Shown piece by piece: positions 34,624-47,500 of a DNA stretch of 64,000 bases (position 1 is the stretch's first letter; the number at the start of each line of letters is the position of its first letter). Where the stretch lies: positions 5,831,269 to 5,895,268 of the forward strand of contig RPFO01000065.1 in assembly GCA_009746045.1 (NCBI GenBank). The letters are read 5' to 3'. Source of the DNA: Mesostigma viride (lineage: Eukaryota > Streptophyta > Mesostigmatophyceae > Mesostigmatales > Mesostigmataceae). A program made the translations under genes and the position numbers. The notes below the pieces were generated by a model that was given only the letters and a program-made list of their open reading frames with translations, had not been told where the DNA came from and did no database searches.

Positions 34624-37600
34624 ATGGGTCGCGAAAAAGACGAAGATGACGCGGCTAGTATTCAGAGCGGCTCCACTGCCGCCACTGGGCAAACTCAAAT
34701 CTCGGAAGAGAAGGACATGCCGTCAAGCACCACGGAATCTTCGACGCTTCGGGTCTGTTACGATTGCCCGGTCTTGTCGGATTCCTGCATATCTAGGCGT
34801 TCTTTCCTCGGAAATCATGGCAGTTTGAGCAGCCACTCCAACTGGGATGCTTATTCCGTTTCTCCTATCAGCTAAATTCCGTTCCAAATTGAAATTCATT
34901 TGTGCTTTCTGCATGTCGCGACGTGTTTTCCTTTGCCCAACTTCAACCGCAGGACGCTGTGTTTGGCGTGCTGTATACCCTCTCGAGGGAAAAGTTTGCA
35001 CCATCGAGGGCCCTTGTCATTTTTTCAATCATTGTCGACTTTTTGCAGGTATATATATATATATATATATAGGTTGCAATGGCATTAAAGGAGAATTGTT
35101 AGCTGAAGGCCGCAGCCCTGCTTTTAGTTGCACTCTCTTGGGTTGAATTGATGCAATAGAAAGGAAATATTTCTATGGCCTGTGGTTTCGTGTTGCTATG
35201 CAGGCGCCTTTACAAATTAGCAAGGCGGTGTAGGTTGACATTCCACGATGTGGATATGGTTGATGTCCTTGGCTGTCCTCCCAGACAACATTTACTTGTT
35301 GTGAAGAGGTGTTGTGGCTCATTGCCTCTGCTAGCTTTGCACGCACAGATTGGAAATGAGCATTGCATACATTAGATTCCTAACAGAAATTCTTGTCGAT
35401 ACAAGGTGTGTGTTATGGCGCACGGTGGCCAGCATGGGACTGAGGCACTGTCTTGTCAAGCGTACGGAACACCGAGCTGATATGATTTTCTTATTTTGTC
35501 AATAGTAGTCTACTGGATCATTTTTCATACCCTGTGCAGGTGCCCGAGGGAAGCCACCTTTAGTATGGAGTACTACCCCTGACTCCATCTACCTTCTTGT
35601 ATTACCTGTAGCTGTACTACAGGTGTTTGATTCGTACTCTGACACACACGCATACATCAAATCATGCCCTTGATTGGCATGTGGACATCGCCCAGGTTGT
35701 TAGGGGGTATGCTGCCGAGATGACTTTTCACTGAAAGTCTCCACATGGTTGTGTAATGGCACTTGCCTAAAACCTTGTGTACTGAAGCCTGTAATGTCTC
35801 TTTCTGCATATACTCCGCACAGTTGGCCGTGTTCATCTACAGTCCGGCCTTTGGATGGAATATTGGAAGCGGCAACGTCGTCTGGAAGCTTCTCAACAAT
35901 GTCCAGGCAAGTTTTGCGCATCCTGGACCCACATGAAGCTAGCATGGTGCCCATACGCCTGATGCTTGCCTTGATGCAGTTGTGATATATATGATCCGCT
36001 GCAGACTTGGCAGATCCATGGACCTTATACCCTCCCCATCCTCAAATGCAACCTGTATGCTAGTAAGATTGTTATTTTATTTTATTGGTATCAACGTGGT
36101 ATGGTGAACAGGAAATTATATGTGCGGCATCATGAATCTTGCATGCTGAATTTTGCAAGCTATAGGGGGTTGTGGGTGAACCCTGGGTATGCCCCTAAAA
36201 ACCCACAGGCTCCGGGAGAGGCCTTTATATTCTCTCAAACCGGCGCCTCTGAATGAGTTCCAAGCCTATCTGTGCCACTGGACCAACGGGCAGCCACCTA
36301 CTGCACACGCTATGCTTTTGCTGTTTCGAAGCTTAACTACACCCACAGGGGATGCCGGATAGTTTCGACGGGTGCGATGGTGCACCCTGTGGCATGCCTG
36401 TGGCTTGAGGGAAGGTGGGGGGTGGGGGGTCTCTGCCCCCTGCCTGCTGTGCACACTCAGGGATTCGATTCACTCAGGTGCTCCGTGACTCCACGGGACT
36501 CCGCGGGAGCACGTGTTTAATCAATATGTGCGATAACATAGCCCGTGGGCTTGGCCAAAGATGTCCCTTATGGCATGCCAGTCCTGGAATGCTTCCCGTA
36601 AGCATCCGAGTCGGTTGCACACAAGGATGTTTAGTGAATTCATGGCTAGCAAATGCATTGTTTTGGCCCCTAAACAACGGGGAGGCTATGAAAATTGGGC
36701 TCGAACCACTTGGCATGGTTGTAGCCCCCTTGACCCGCAATAATGAGTTCCGCCATGGCATGTATCTGTCAACCCATGTGCTAGAGGTGGTTCTGGACTT
36801 ACTTTGTAATTGCTGGGTATTCTGCCAGTGCTCATGTGGCTGGTTGTTTTTGCCTCCTCGAAATGCTCAGTATTATGTCCCCCATAGTCTGATGCAGTTG
36901 TGCATTCTGTGTGTTCATGTTCGTCCATGCACGCTAAAGATGTAGGGCAAGCTATTGTAACTGGTGTCATGAAGCAGATGGATCTGTCATTGAGAACCAA
37001 AGGATCAACAGGCATTCAACCGAAAATCCACACCCTGATGCTTCTGCAGGAAGTCGTGTACCAATGGCAGTTGGTATAGTCACCCTTTCGCTGCTGTTGT
37101 GTGCATTTCAGGGGCAGGGGCGAAGATAGAGTTGGGGTTGAATGGTGGGTCCAGTGACTCTGTGTTAAGTTTGCTGGCTTAGAGCCAACATATTTATGCA
37201 AGTGCTCAAACAAGCAGTTGTCTCTTGTGCACGTGCAGTGGGTTTTTATCCTGTATGGTTTGTGGGGCTGGCTGTCTCACTTGCTTACCCTGCATTGCTG
37301 TGTTCATGCAGTCGGGGAGGGAAGTGGGGGCATCTTCGTGGCATGGATAACTTGGCTTTTCCTAAGCATTTGCTCAGTTGGCTGGCTGCTGACACCATGG
37401 CGCATGTCCTACTTGTTCGGCGCATGTTTGGTTTCCCATGCTTGCACTTGCCAGCTAAACAACCCTGTCGTTCAAGTTGGCCGCACCTTCTACATCGCCG
37501 TGTTCTTCATTCTCAGTGCCATCTTGGTGAGTGATAGGCTTGGACTTCCACAACATTCCGTTACTCTGTGGCTGCATCAATCTGTATAATGTCATATGTC

Positions 37601-40600
37601 TCTACAGATACCTTTCATTCTTTCTGGCGCCCAGAGAGGCATCGTTGGTGCATTCTCCTCATGTATGAGGATGTGCTGTAGATATGGGAACTGTCACCTG
37701 TTTGCCCTCGATGCCTGAATGTGCAAGATGCTTCCACAGGATCTCATGGGGCGTCTATGAGAAAACTGACACATTGCCATCACTCTCAGATATGGATTTT
37801 GGCCCGAGGGGTTACTTGGGAAGAACTGGTCACTCATAGCAGCTCGTGGCAGGCATTAGAGACCTTCTGAACCACCGACTTAGACCGCAGACCGCCGACC
37901 CGCCGTATCATGTGACCTAAGCCGGTGTCGAGCCACGATTAGGTACCACATACCTTGGACTGCCCTAAATTTCACAAAAATCAGAAAAATAAGTCAGACC
38001 AGTTCAGATCGGGTTGTTTGTGGTCAGTCGGCGCTACGTAGGCAGCGCCAAGATGTGATTCTACCGTGCCGCGCGAAATCTAACCACTTTTCTTCGTACC
38101 CAATCGTCCTTAAGTCGGTTCCTGCGTTGGGGTCGCCAGAAGGGGCGCCGCGCGACAGAACCGGCCACGAACTCCGCATTGATTTCAGTCCGAGCCTGTT
38201 TAGGTCGGAGTGCCGAAGTCGGTGGCTCAGAAGGGCTCTATTGTGTTGTACCTACCTGCATCTATGCCTTATGTCTAACAAGGTCCTGTCGGGGGGGGGA
38301 GACTGCGGGGGAAGCGGCAACAGGTTCACAAGCAGATGTTTTGAAGGTTAATGACTACGGAGTGCTCTTCCCCGTTCATTGGCATGGCGACTCGTTCTGG
38401 GCCTTTCTGCTAACTGAATTTCTTCCTGGAAGAGGCGATGATTGGAGGAGGCGTACCGAATTATTTTTGCGCAGGTGTCCCCGTTTCACGGGCGGCATCA
38501 CGCGTGCTGACACACGGAGCAGCATGAACGTGTCAACGTGGATGTAGCGTGGTTCCAGGGGGAAGCGGCGCAAGATTCTAGCTAATCACAGCTTCATGGC
38601 ATCCCTGCCTGTGCGTTTTGTGCCGTCTGCCACCAACAGCTCATGAGTGCCGCGATCTGCGCTTATGTGGCACACAACTTCAAGACCAACCACTTCCCAT
38701 ACGTGTGGCCGATCAAGCTGCTGCGCATCTTCGTCAGCGTCTTCTTCAAGTAAGATGTTGATACTGCTCTATTTCAGTGGTTATTTATATCTATTAGAAT
38801 CCGGGCTGTTTCGCTGCAGATGTTGACGAGTTTTTTTACGGCGCACCTTGTTTGTATCTGTGGCAATGTTCGCGATAACTTCTGGGCTAAGTCTTAAGCG
38901 TGTAGACGCTGAAATCACGTAAAAGTGTTTATCAGGAATCCTTGCCCCGTAGCAAGGAATGAGAGTGAGCTGGGCGATCACACAGAGGCCAGGTTGAGAG
39001 AACTTATCTAGCCGACAAGCACTGAGGTCATTGTCCATGGTAGGCTTCTGTGGAAGCATTGTGAATGTTCAGTTTGGCGGCAAAGCCGCTGTTTTTACTG
39101 CTTAGGCGATTGGCATTTACATGCATCCTGTCATGTCCTCAATTTGCTGTTATTCCAGTGCAGTTTTAAGGGACGTGCAGGGGGGGAGGAAGAGGATAGG
39201 GGAGGGTGGCACTACCTTTATTGATCCGTTTGTTGGTAAATGCAGATACTGATCGTAGCATTTGCGGTGTCACGCGGGCTGGCTTGCGCCTTGGGCTTGA
39301 CATGAAAGCGTGTGTGGGATGCACCCAAGTGCAAGATCATGCACAGATACTGAGTACTGGGAGTCATGCTGTGCCACTCACAAACATGCCTAGTGGATAC
39401 GGAGAACCCGACTACTTGTGTGCTTAGTTTATATCAATGATCGCACTACGGTCACCAGTGTAACTATGATTCCAGTTACTCCCTTCTGATAGCTGGTTCG
39501 TCCCGCTTGCTGCGCCTCTTCTACGCTTGTTTCCGATATGCAGCACGCTGTATATTTCTTCGCTGAACATATTCTTGGTGTCAGTGGACTGCTATGAGGA
39601 CGCTGTCACTGGTGTCTTGATGCTGGAGGCTTTCCCCAACCTGGTGAGTTCAAGGACCTGCATGCCTACAGTGACCAGGGTATGTTGCATGCCGTTTTGA
39701 TGTATTAGGCATTGCAGTCACATTTCTTGAACTCTTTCTCCCTCCCTCCCTCCCTCCCTCCCTCCCTCCCTCCCTCCCTCCTCCCTCCCTCCCTCCCTCC
39801 CTCCCTCCCTCCTCCCTCCCTCCCTCCCTCCCCCTCCCTCCCTCCCTCCCTCCCTCCCTCCCTCCCTCCCTCCCTCCCTCCCTCCCTCCCTCCCTCCCTC
39901 CCTCCCTCCCTCCCTCCTCCCTCCCTCCCTCCCTCCCTCCCTCCTCCCTCCCTCCCTCCCTCCTTCCCTCCCTCCCTCCCTCCCCCCTCCCTCCCTCTCT
40001 CGCTCGCTCTCGCTCACACACACACACACACACGCATACACACACACATGCAGCCCCACGTTCATGTGTGCTTTCCATGTTCGTAAAGGCTGATTTTGTG
40101 TTCATGCTGGCTGCAACTCTACGGCACATAGTGCTGACGTCCAGTCCCTATGCTCCATGTTCACATTGCCTTCGCGCCACAGGAGTGTGGAGATCCCTTT
40201 GTGCTCGTCATGGGCATTTGGGGCGGCATCATGTCCATCATCTTCTTCTCGATCGCCCTGCCTATGGAGATGGCGGAATATGAGACCGACCCCTTGTCCG
40301 ACAACTGGCTGGGTAAGTTGTCCCCTGCTGCCCTGATGTGCTCACGTGGAAAAGCTGCATGGCTGCGGTGTTGTATCGGTAATGCATAGCAGTACTGCGA
40401 CTTCAAAGTGTTGCACAAGAGCCCAAAAGTTCTGCCAGTATGGCCACATGCCAGTGCTTCCTTTGTCCTGCTACTACATGTAGTCTCATTTTATACTACT
40501 ACTATAACCAAGGCTGCTGGGCCACAGATAGGCACGATCGTCTTGGTGATGCGGGTAGATGCATGTGCAAGTCTCAAAGGCCTCAACATGCACCTGGTTG

Positions 40601-43600
40601 TTGGAAATGCCGCTTTTAGATGTTTTGGTCCTCTAGTTGGTTTGCGATTTCATCCTTAACACAATGTTCATGGAAAGCCTAATTGCTATTCATGGCAACA
40701 GGCACGAGAGGAAGTCCGAAAGGGTTGTATCGGGCAATGATGCACCATAACAACTTACTGTAGCCATTCAACCAATCTCCTCTTTCAGGGCCCGGGCACC
40801 ATTCTAACCATTTTACCCTCTGACCACCTCCCATCTGTCTTCTTCGGACAATGTTCACGTTGCCTACCCTCGCATGTGCACACGGCTATGCCGTCACACA
40901 CCACAGCCCGCCCCGACTCCAGGGAAGGTGTGCAGCTCTTCCTTCTCAAGACGAGCATGACGGTGCTGTCGCTGCTGCTGTCGCGCCACCAGAAGTTCCA
41001 GGGCATGGCGCTCCTCATTGTCTGCACGGCGATGTTCTACATCAGCGTGCGGTACCTACCCTACTACCACGAGTTCACAAACAAGTTCCGTAACGCCCTC
41101 TACTTCGGCCTCTTCTACATGTCCTGCATCCTGCTCATCAAGGTCAATGTGAAGGGCGACGACCACACGCAGACTCTCACGCTTGTGCTCGTGTTCGGCA
41201 ACGTGGCCGCGTTTGTCGTCGGCTGGTGGATCACCAAGTGGGCCATCTGGCGGCAGATGCTCCTCGGCCGCCGCTTCCTCAACCTCCCGATCGTCGTGCC
41301 TGAGGAGGAGGAGCAGGATGTGTACATCTTCAAGAGCGACCGCGACGTGCAGATCGCGTCGGTCGTCATGCGTGAGAAGATGAAGCGCGTCCACCGCAAG
41401 CTCACGGCGGACCCGGCCCATGTCGACGCGGGCGAGCTCATCTTGCTTGTGGGGCTCGCGCAGCACCCAGAGTCGGCCTTTCTGCACATCCAGTACATGC
41501 ACTTCTTGGCCACGGTACGATCGCCCGGGCCCTTCTCGTGCTCCATTGCCTGCCTGATCATCCCCCTGCACCTGTCCATGCTGCCTCCACCTATTTTTCC
41601 TGTTCCGATCCTTATTCCCAGGATAATCCTGCCACCATTTCTTTGTCAAGTCTAGTTAATTACCGACTCGCCTGGCATGGGATGGAATCCACGGATCATC
41701 CGACAGTGCTCGTTTGGGGCGCTGAAGAGCTTCCAAACAATGCTGCGTGAGACTCCTCATGGAGCCTTATTCGAAAATTCTCCTTAGAAAGCGTGTCCCT
41801 CGCGCAAAGTGGGTCATTTTATTTTGTTGCCGGCTAGTTCATGCAGGCATGTCATGGGAAACTGATTTAGGGAAACTGATGTAGAAAATCCTGCAGAAGT
41901 TTCCGCGCTCATGCTGCGCACCCACTTTTATCGCTTTGCGTGGCACTGCTCATGCCTCCCCCCTGCTCCCCCCCCCGCCCTGCCCCTTCCCACCATGTGC
42001 CCGTGCCGTGTGTCTACTTCCCCACCACGCCGGCCCACAGGTACGCAAGGACAACAGCAAGGCCAACCACCACCTGGAGACGGCGCGCGGGCTGAAGCTG
42101 ATGATGCGCGAGAAGTTCCAGATCTTCTGCCGCGATCGTGAGCGCATGCAGCAGGGCGGCGATGGCGCTGCCGCCGAGGGCGACAAGGCCATGGACCTCG
42201 TCTCTTACGTCGAGTTCCAGAGCAACCTGAACATTGCGCTCGACATGCACCGGTACGTGGGTAGGCGAGGTTGGGATGGGGTGACATGGGTTGAGACATG
42301 GCCATGAAAGGGCGTAACCAATCAGATGCCTTTTGACATGGTTTGTCAGGGAGTTCATTGGATTTCAACAATCTTGTCATTCTTGTTTTGAACGCCCTTA
42401 TTACACCGTGGCAGGCCCACCGGGGTTGTCTTTCAACGGTGCCTGCACTGCGACATCGGCACAAGCCACCACCTGTCAATATTCTTGCTTATCCCCTTTT
42501 TTTGTTTCCCTGACTGCTGCACTTGGCTGTATGGCTCATTGAGTTTCTGACCACGCGTGCTGTGCTGGGAATTCTGTCTATCGGTCGCTGTTGCTTCCAG
42601 GCGGGCGCTGATGGCGACCCGGGACTTCTGGCTGGTCCTCATGCAGCAAGACGTGCACTACAAGAAGCTGTCCATGGTAGGGACACTGGCCTGCGATGTG
42701 TTTTCCTGCTGCTTTGGCGTGGTCTGCGACCTTGTCAAGAAACCCAGCACTACTTGCGTCCCTAGCAGCACCGGCACAGGGCAGAGCACCAGTGAGACTT
42801 CTAAGAAGAAACTGTGACCTGGGTATTTAGCTAGTTGTTTTCATTCTCACTACGAATATCTAGAGCGAAGCGAGAGAACACGGACATCACAAATTGCCTT
42901 TCTTGACAGCGCCCCTGTGTCTCCATGCCCTGTCTCTCCACTGCCCCTCTGTCCATGCCCTCCCCCGTGGTCTTGGGCCCTTCATTCACGCCCTTTCTTC
43001 CTGCAGCTCTTCAACAGCATTGAGCACGCCGAGAGCCGCGCCAACCGCGCGTTCCGCTCGGTGCTGGAGCGCTACCCCAAGAACCCCAAGCTGCTGCGCA
43101 GCTACGCCGCGTTCCTGGAGGAAGTTCAGGTGTGTGGCCGCAAAAGTAGCGTGGGTGTCTGGTTCCCCATGTCATGAGCCACGGAATGGGTTACGTGAGA
43201 AATGTGCAGTGTATGCTACGCTGGCGTTCAAAGCTTTTGTTGGGGAAGTGGATGGTTGGTCGGCATTGTGTTTTATTTAATAGACTTTATAAGGGAGAGG
43301 CCTGTTCTATCAACTGGAGAGGTTGCAGCGTTGGAAGCACTCATAAGACGACAACTAGTGGAGATGGAAGTACGCAGCATTGTGTGGCATCTTGTGGCTT
43401 TGAGGATTCCCCGAGGCTGTACGTTCGTGCATTACCAAAGTGCCTGAATGACCCGTATAGAGCAAGCCTGAAAATCCTACCTGGAACATCGCCATGCTTC
43501 AAAGCTCGTTTGTCTCGTTGTCCTGGCTGAAGCCTGTTTACAGAAATATACTTCAATCATCCGACTCCTTGCTCATCCCGGCGACAAGGGCGCGAGCCGT

Positions 43601-44480
43601 GCTTTCTCACGCCACCCTGTCTGTCCTCACCGCCTTGCAGACTGTGTGCCACGCTTGTGTGCTGATTGTGAGGCCATGTTCTGTTACTGTGCGGTGTTCC
43701 CTGTCAAAAATCCGGTGCCATGTGTCCGGGGGGCATCCCCACTTCGTTTGTTGCGTTGTATCGTTATGTGGCGCCAGAACGACCCGGTGGCGGCCAAGAA
43801 GTACCTGCGCGAGGCGGAGCGGCAGGAGGAGATTGCCGCGGAGAACCGCAAGGAGGGCGGGCTGGATGATGAGAAGGACGGGGTCGTCATCATTGACAAG
43901 CAGGGCATCATCCTGGTATGCAGTGCAAGGGGTTAGGAAGGGGGGGGGGAACGGTTTTGGGAAAAGGAGGGAAAGGGGGGGAGGGGGAAGGTGCCATGTG
44001 TAGATGAGGTGGCGTTGGATATCAAGTATGGATATTGCCGGTGTTTCACACGATAGACGAACATATTAACCAAAATGTACAGCTCCATTTGACTGCGGTG
44101 GTGTCGGTGTCAGAAGCTGTGCTGATTTTGACGTACGTGCTATACATGGACACCTTGCTGGGCGGCCACTGAAGTGCCCTTCAAGTGGGAGGATGTCAGT
44201 GTTGGCTGTATCTCTTAGAAGTCATATTGAACGTCGAGTTGTAGTTCTGTTTCCCCATCCAGGGTTTTTTTGCCGCCCATGACGGAGAGTACCTTGGCAG
44301 CATGCTGAAGGTGGCCTTCTGTCTTATCCTGTGCTGGCCCCGTCGCTGTTGGTGCGCCCTCTACCCCCCAACCACCACCACTCAACCACCTACCCACCCG
44401 TCCCCAACACACATACGCACAACACACACAAACACACACACACACACACACACTTACTCACACACACACACACACACTTA

Positions 44481-44526
<46 letters not shown>

Positions 44527-47500
44527 AACACACCACAACGCGCGCACGCACACACACATCCACATGCATACAGATGGTGAACAAGGTGGCGCTGGAGCTG
44601 TGGGGCTACGCCAACATGGACGAGCTCATGGCCAAGAACGTGCGCATGCTCATGCCTCCGCCCTACAGCGGCGCGCATGACGGCTACCTGGTCGAGTACA
44701 ACCGCTCTGCGAAGGCCAAGGTCATGGGCACCACGCGCACGGTGCACGCGCTGCACAAGGAGAAGTAGGTGGCAGTGCATGGGCAGCATGTTGTGTACGA
44801 GCGAGGTTGTCATGAGGGATGGATTCCCTCTATTGTGGAGCGTGAGGAATCGTACTTTGCATCAGGATCCTGTGCCAGGGGGATGGTAGAAGTATTGTGT
44901 GGTTGTGCGAGTGATTGCTCCTCCCGTCTTTTGCTACAGACAAGTGCATGCCAGTACGCCCCACGTTATACCTCAACTGTCTATTTAGCCCCGGTCCGCC
45001 TACTTACATAACTCTGGGTCCTTGTGGGTTGGGGTCCGACCGCGTTGCACCTATGCAACAGCTTGCTCTACCCTCTCCCGCGCATGCCCCCCCCCCCCCC
45101 CCCCCCCCCCCCTTCCCCGCTCTCTAGAGTTTGAAGCTTTATGTTCAACGTCTGCTGTGGTTGCGGTAGCGACTGAAATTCCTTTCCTCGGGTGCTAAAC
45201 AGCATTTCTCGTGGCATCACGTCTGCCAGCAAGCTCAACTGCCCCATTTCCAACAAGCCCCATCCCTACCCACCCTAATCCTCAACGACAACACTTGCAA
45301 TATCCCGGTGCCCGACTGACCGCCCCGCCGCAGGCACACATTTCCGATCAGCCTGACCCTGTCGACCGTGGACAGCAACGGCAAGGTCACGTACATGGCC
45401 GTGGTGCGCGCGGTGGAGGAGGATGAGTCCATCTTGTTCAGTGTGGAGGGCAAGACGGGCAAGCTGTTGACCAGCAACATGGCGTTCACGACCATCCTTG
45501 GCTACAGCGCCGCCGACGCCAAGGGTCTCGCCGCGGGGAAGGTGATTGCCGAGCCGGGCGCACAGAACGAGCGCGAGCTGGCGGCCTACCTGGAGGAGTT
45601 TGTTCTGGCGCCCGGCATGCGCGACACACTCCCCCATGTGCGCATGTGCACGCGCGGCAATCAATTCCTGGGCGCCACCCTCTCGGTGGCCAAGGTCGGT
45701 GAGGGCGACGGCCGCGTGTTCCTGTGCACGATGCGCTCGCTCGCGGATGACGCGGGGACGATGACGATCGATGACAAGGGCAAGATCCTCGCCGTTAACA
45801 AGGTGGGCCCAGGGGGGGGGGGCGGGGGGCAGGGTGAGAATGGGCAGATGTTCCATTGATAGCATTTTTGCCACGCAGGCACAGGGGGTGGCATGGAGGG
45901 AAAGGGGTGGGAAAGGCACGGGGGCAGTGAGGGAAGAGCGGATGGGACGAATAAGTGTGTGAGGTGGTTGACAGTGGAGAGCTTCTTCAAGCTATCTTCC
46001 CATGATGTCAACTTGGTACGTTGGTATCTGCTGTGGGTGACTTGGAGCAGTGGCAAGGGGAGCGGGCGGCAAAGTGTCAATTGTTGCCCATGCTAAGTCA
46101 ATGGGACGGACGGGTGATGCGCCGAGTGCAGGCTAGACTTGAATTCTCGTTAATCTTCCTTTGTCTCTTGGAACAGCAGTACGACAAGCTTTTTGCCATG
46201 GCTTTACGCCCTTGTGGCCCTCTTCTTAGTGCCAGTGACTGGTATGATCCTTGACTGGTATGATGCGCGGGCCTTTGACTTTGGCTTGCCCACCTTGCAT
46301 TGCCTGACATCACGTCCAATATCCTGCTCGTGCCCTCGTCATCCCTCCCGTCCCCTTTCTCCCCCTCCCCCCCCCATTACCCTCTGCCCCATTCGCCCTC
46401 CCGCCCTGCCCTCCTCCCCTTTCCCCCCCGGCAGTACGTGGCGGACCTGCTGGGCTACTCGCGCGACAAACTGCTGGAGATGAACGTGAACGCGCTCATG
46501 CCGATGCCCTACTGCCGCTTCCACAACGGGTACCTTACGAACTACGTGGCAGGCCACCCGAGTGGGCGCGTCGTCGGGATGCCGGGTGGGCGGACTGTGC
46601 AGGCGCTGCATGCGAGCGGGAAGACCGTTCCCATCCAGCTCTCCGTGGAGGAAGGCAAGCCCAGCAAGGCGTCGGGCGGCGGGGGCGGCAAGCCCGCGCG
46701 CACGTTTAATGCTCGCATCTCGGCGGTCGATAAAGCCAAGCCGGACCCCCGCCAGGTGGACATGATCGTGAACGAGCAGACACTTGAGGTGCTCTCCGTC
46801 TCGCCCGCGTGCGAGCTGCTGCTGGGCTACAAGGTGGAGGACCTGATGGGCAAGCGCATTAGCAGCCTGCTCAAGCGCGAGGACAACGCCGAGGTGGATG
46901 ACCTGCTCGAGCTGCAGGAGGCGGAGGCCGGCCGCGGCAAGTCCAACCGTAGCGGCTGGCGCTTCCACATGAAGGTCGGGCCGGGCATGTCCAGTGCCGA
47001 GCAGCTGGCCAAGGGCATGCGCAGCGACGAGGGGTGGGAGGGCTACTTCCCTTGCTCGATCGCGATCAACCGCGCGGGGTATAACCCGGACAAGGACGCG
47101 GGGGGGAACGACCTGGTCGATGTGGGGGCGAGCGAGATGGAGGGGATCAGCCTCAAGATCTACCCGGCGTCGCTTCTCGAGGCGCTTATCGCGATCGACA
47201 TGACGGGCCGCGTGACGTACGCCAACGCCGACATGGAGCGCATGTTCGGGCGCAAGATTGCTGAGCTCGTCGGGCGCAACGTGGCGCAGATCATGCCCAA
47301 GGAGGTGGCCGCGCATCACGACGGCTACGTGCGCAACTACCTCAACACGGGCGTCAAGAAGCTAATCGGGACGCGCCGCACTGTCGAGGCGCGTGTGCGC
47401 TGCGGCGTGCCCCTCTTTGTCGACCTGGAGCTGTCCGAGGTCACCTCCCCGGCCATGCTCGCGCAGGCGGGCCTCCAGGGCGCCGCGCCAGGGACCCGCT

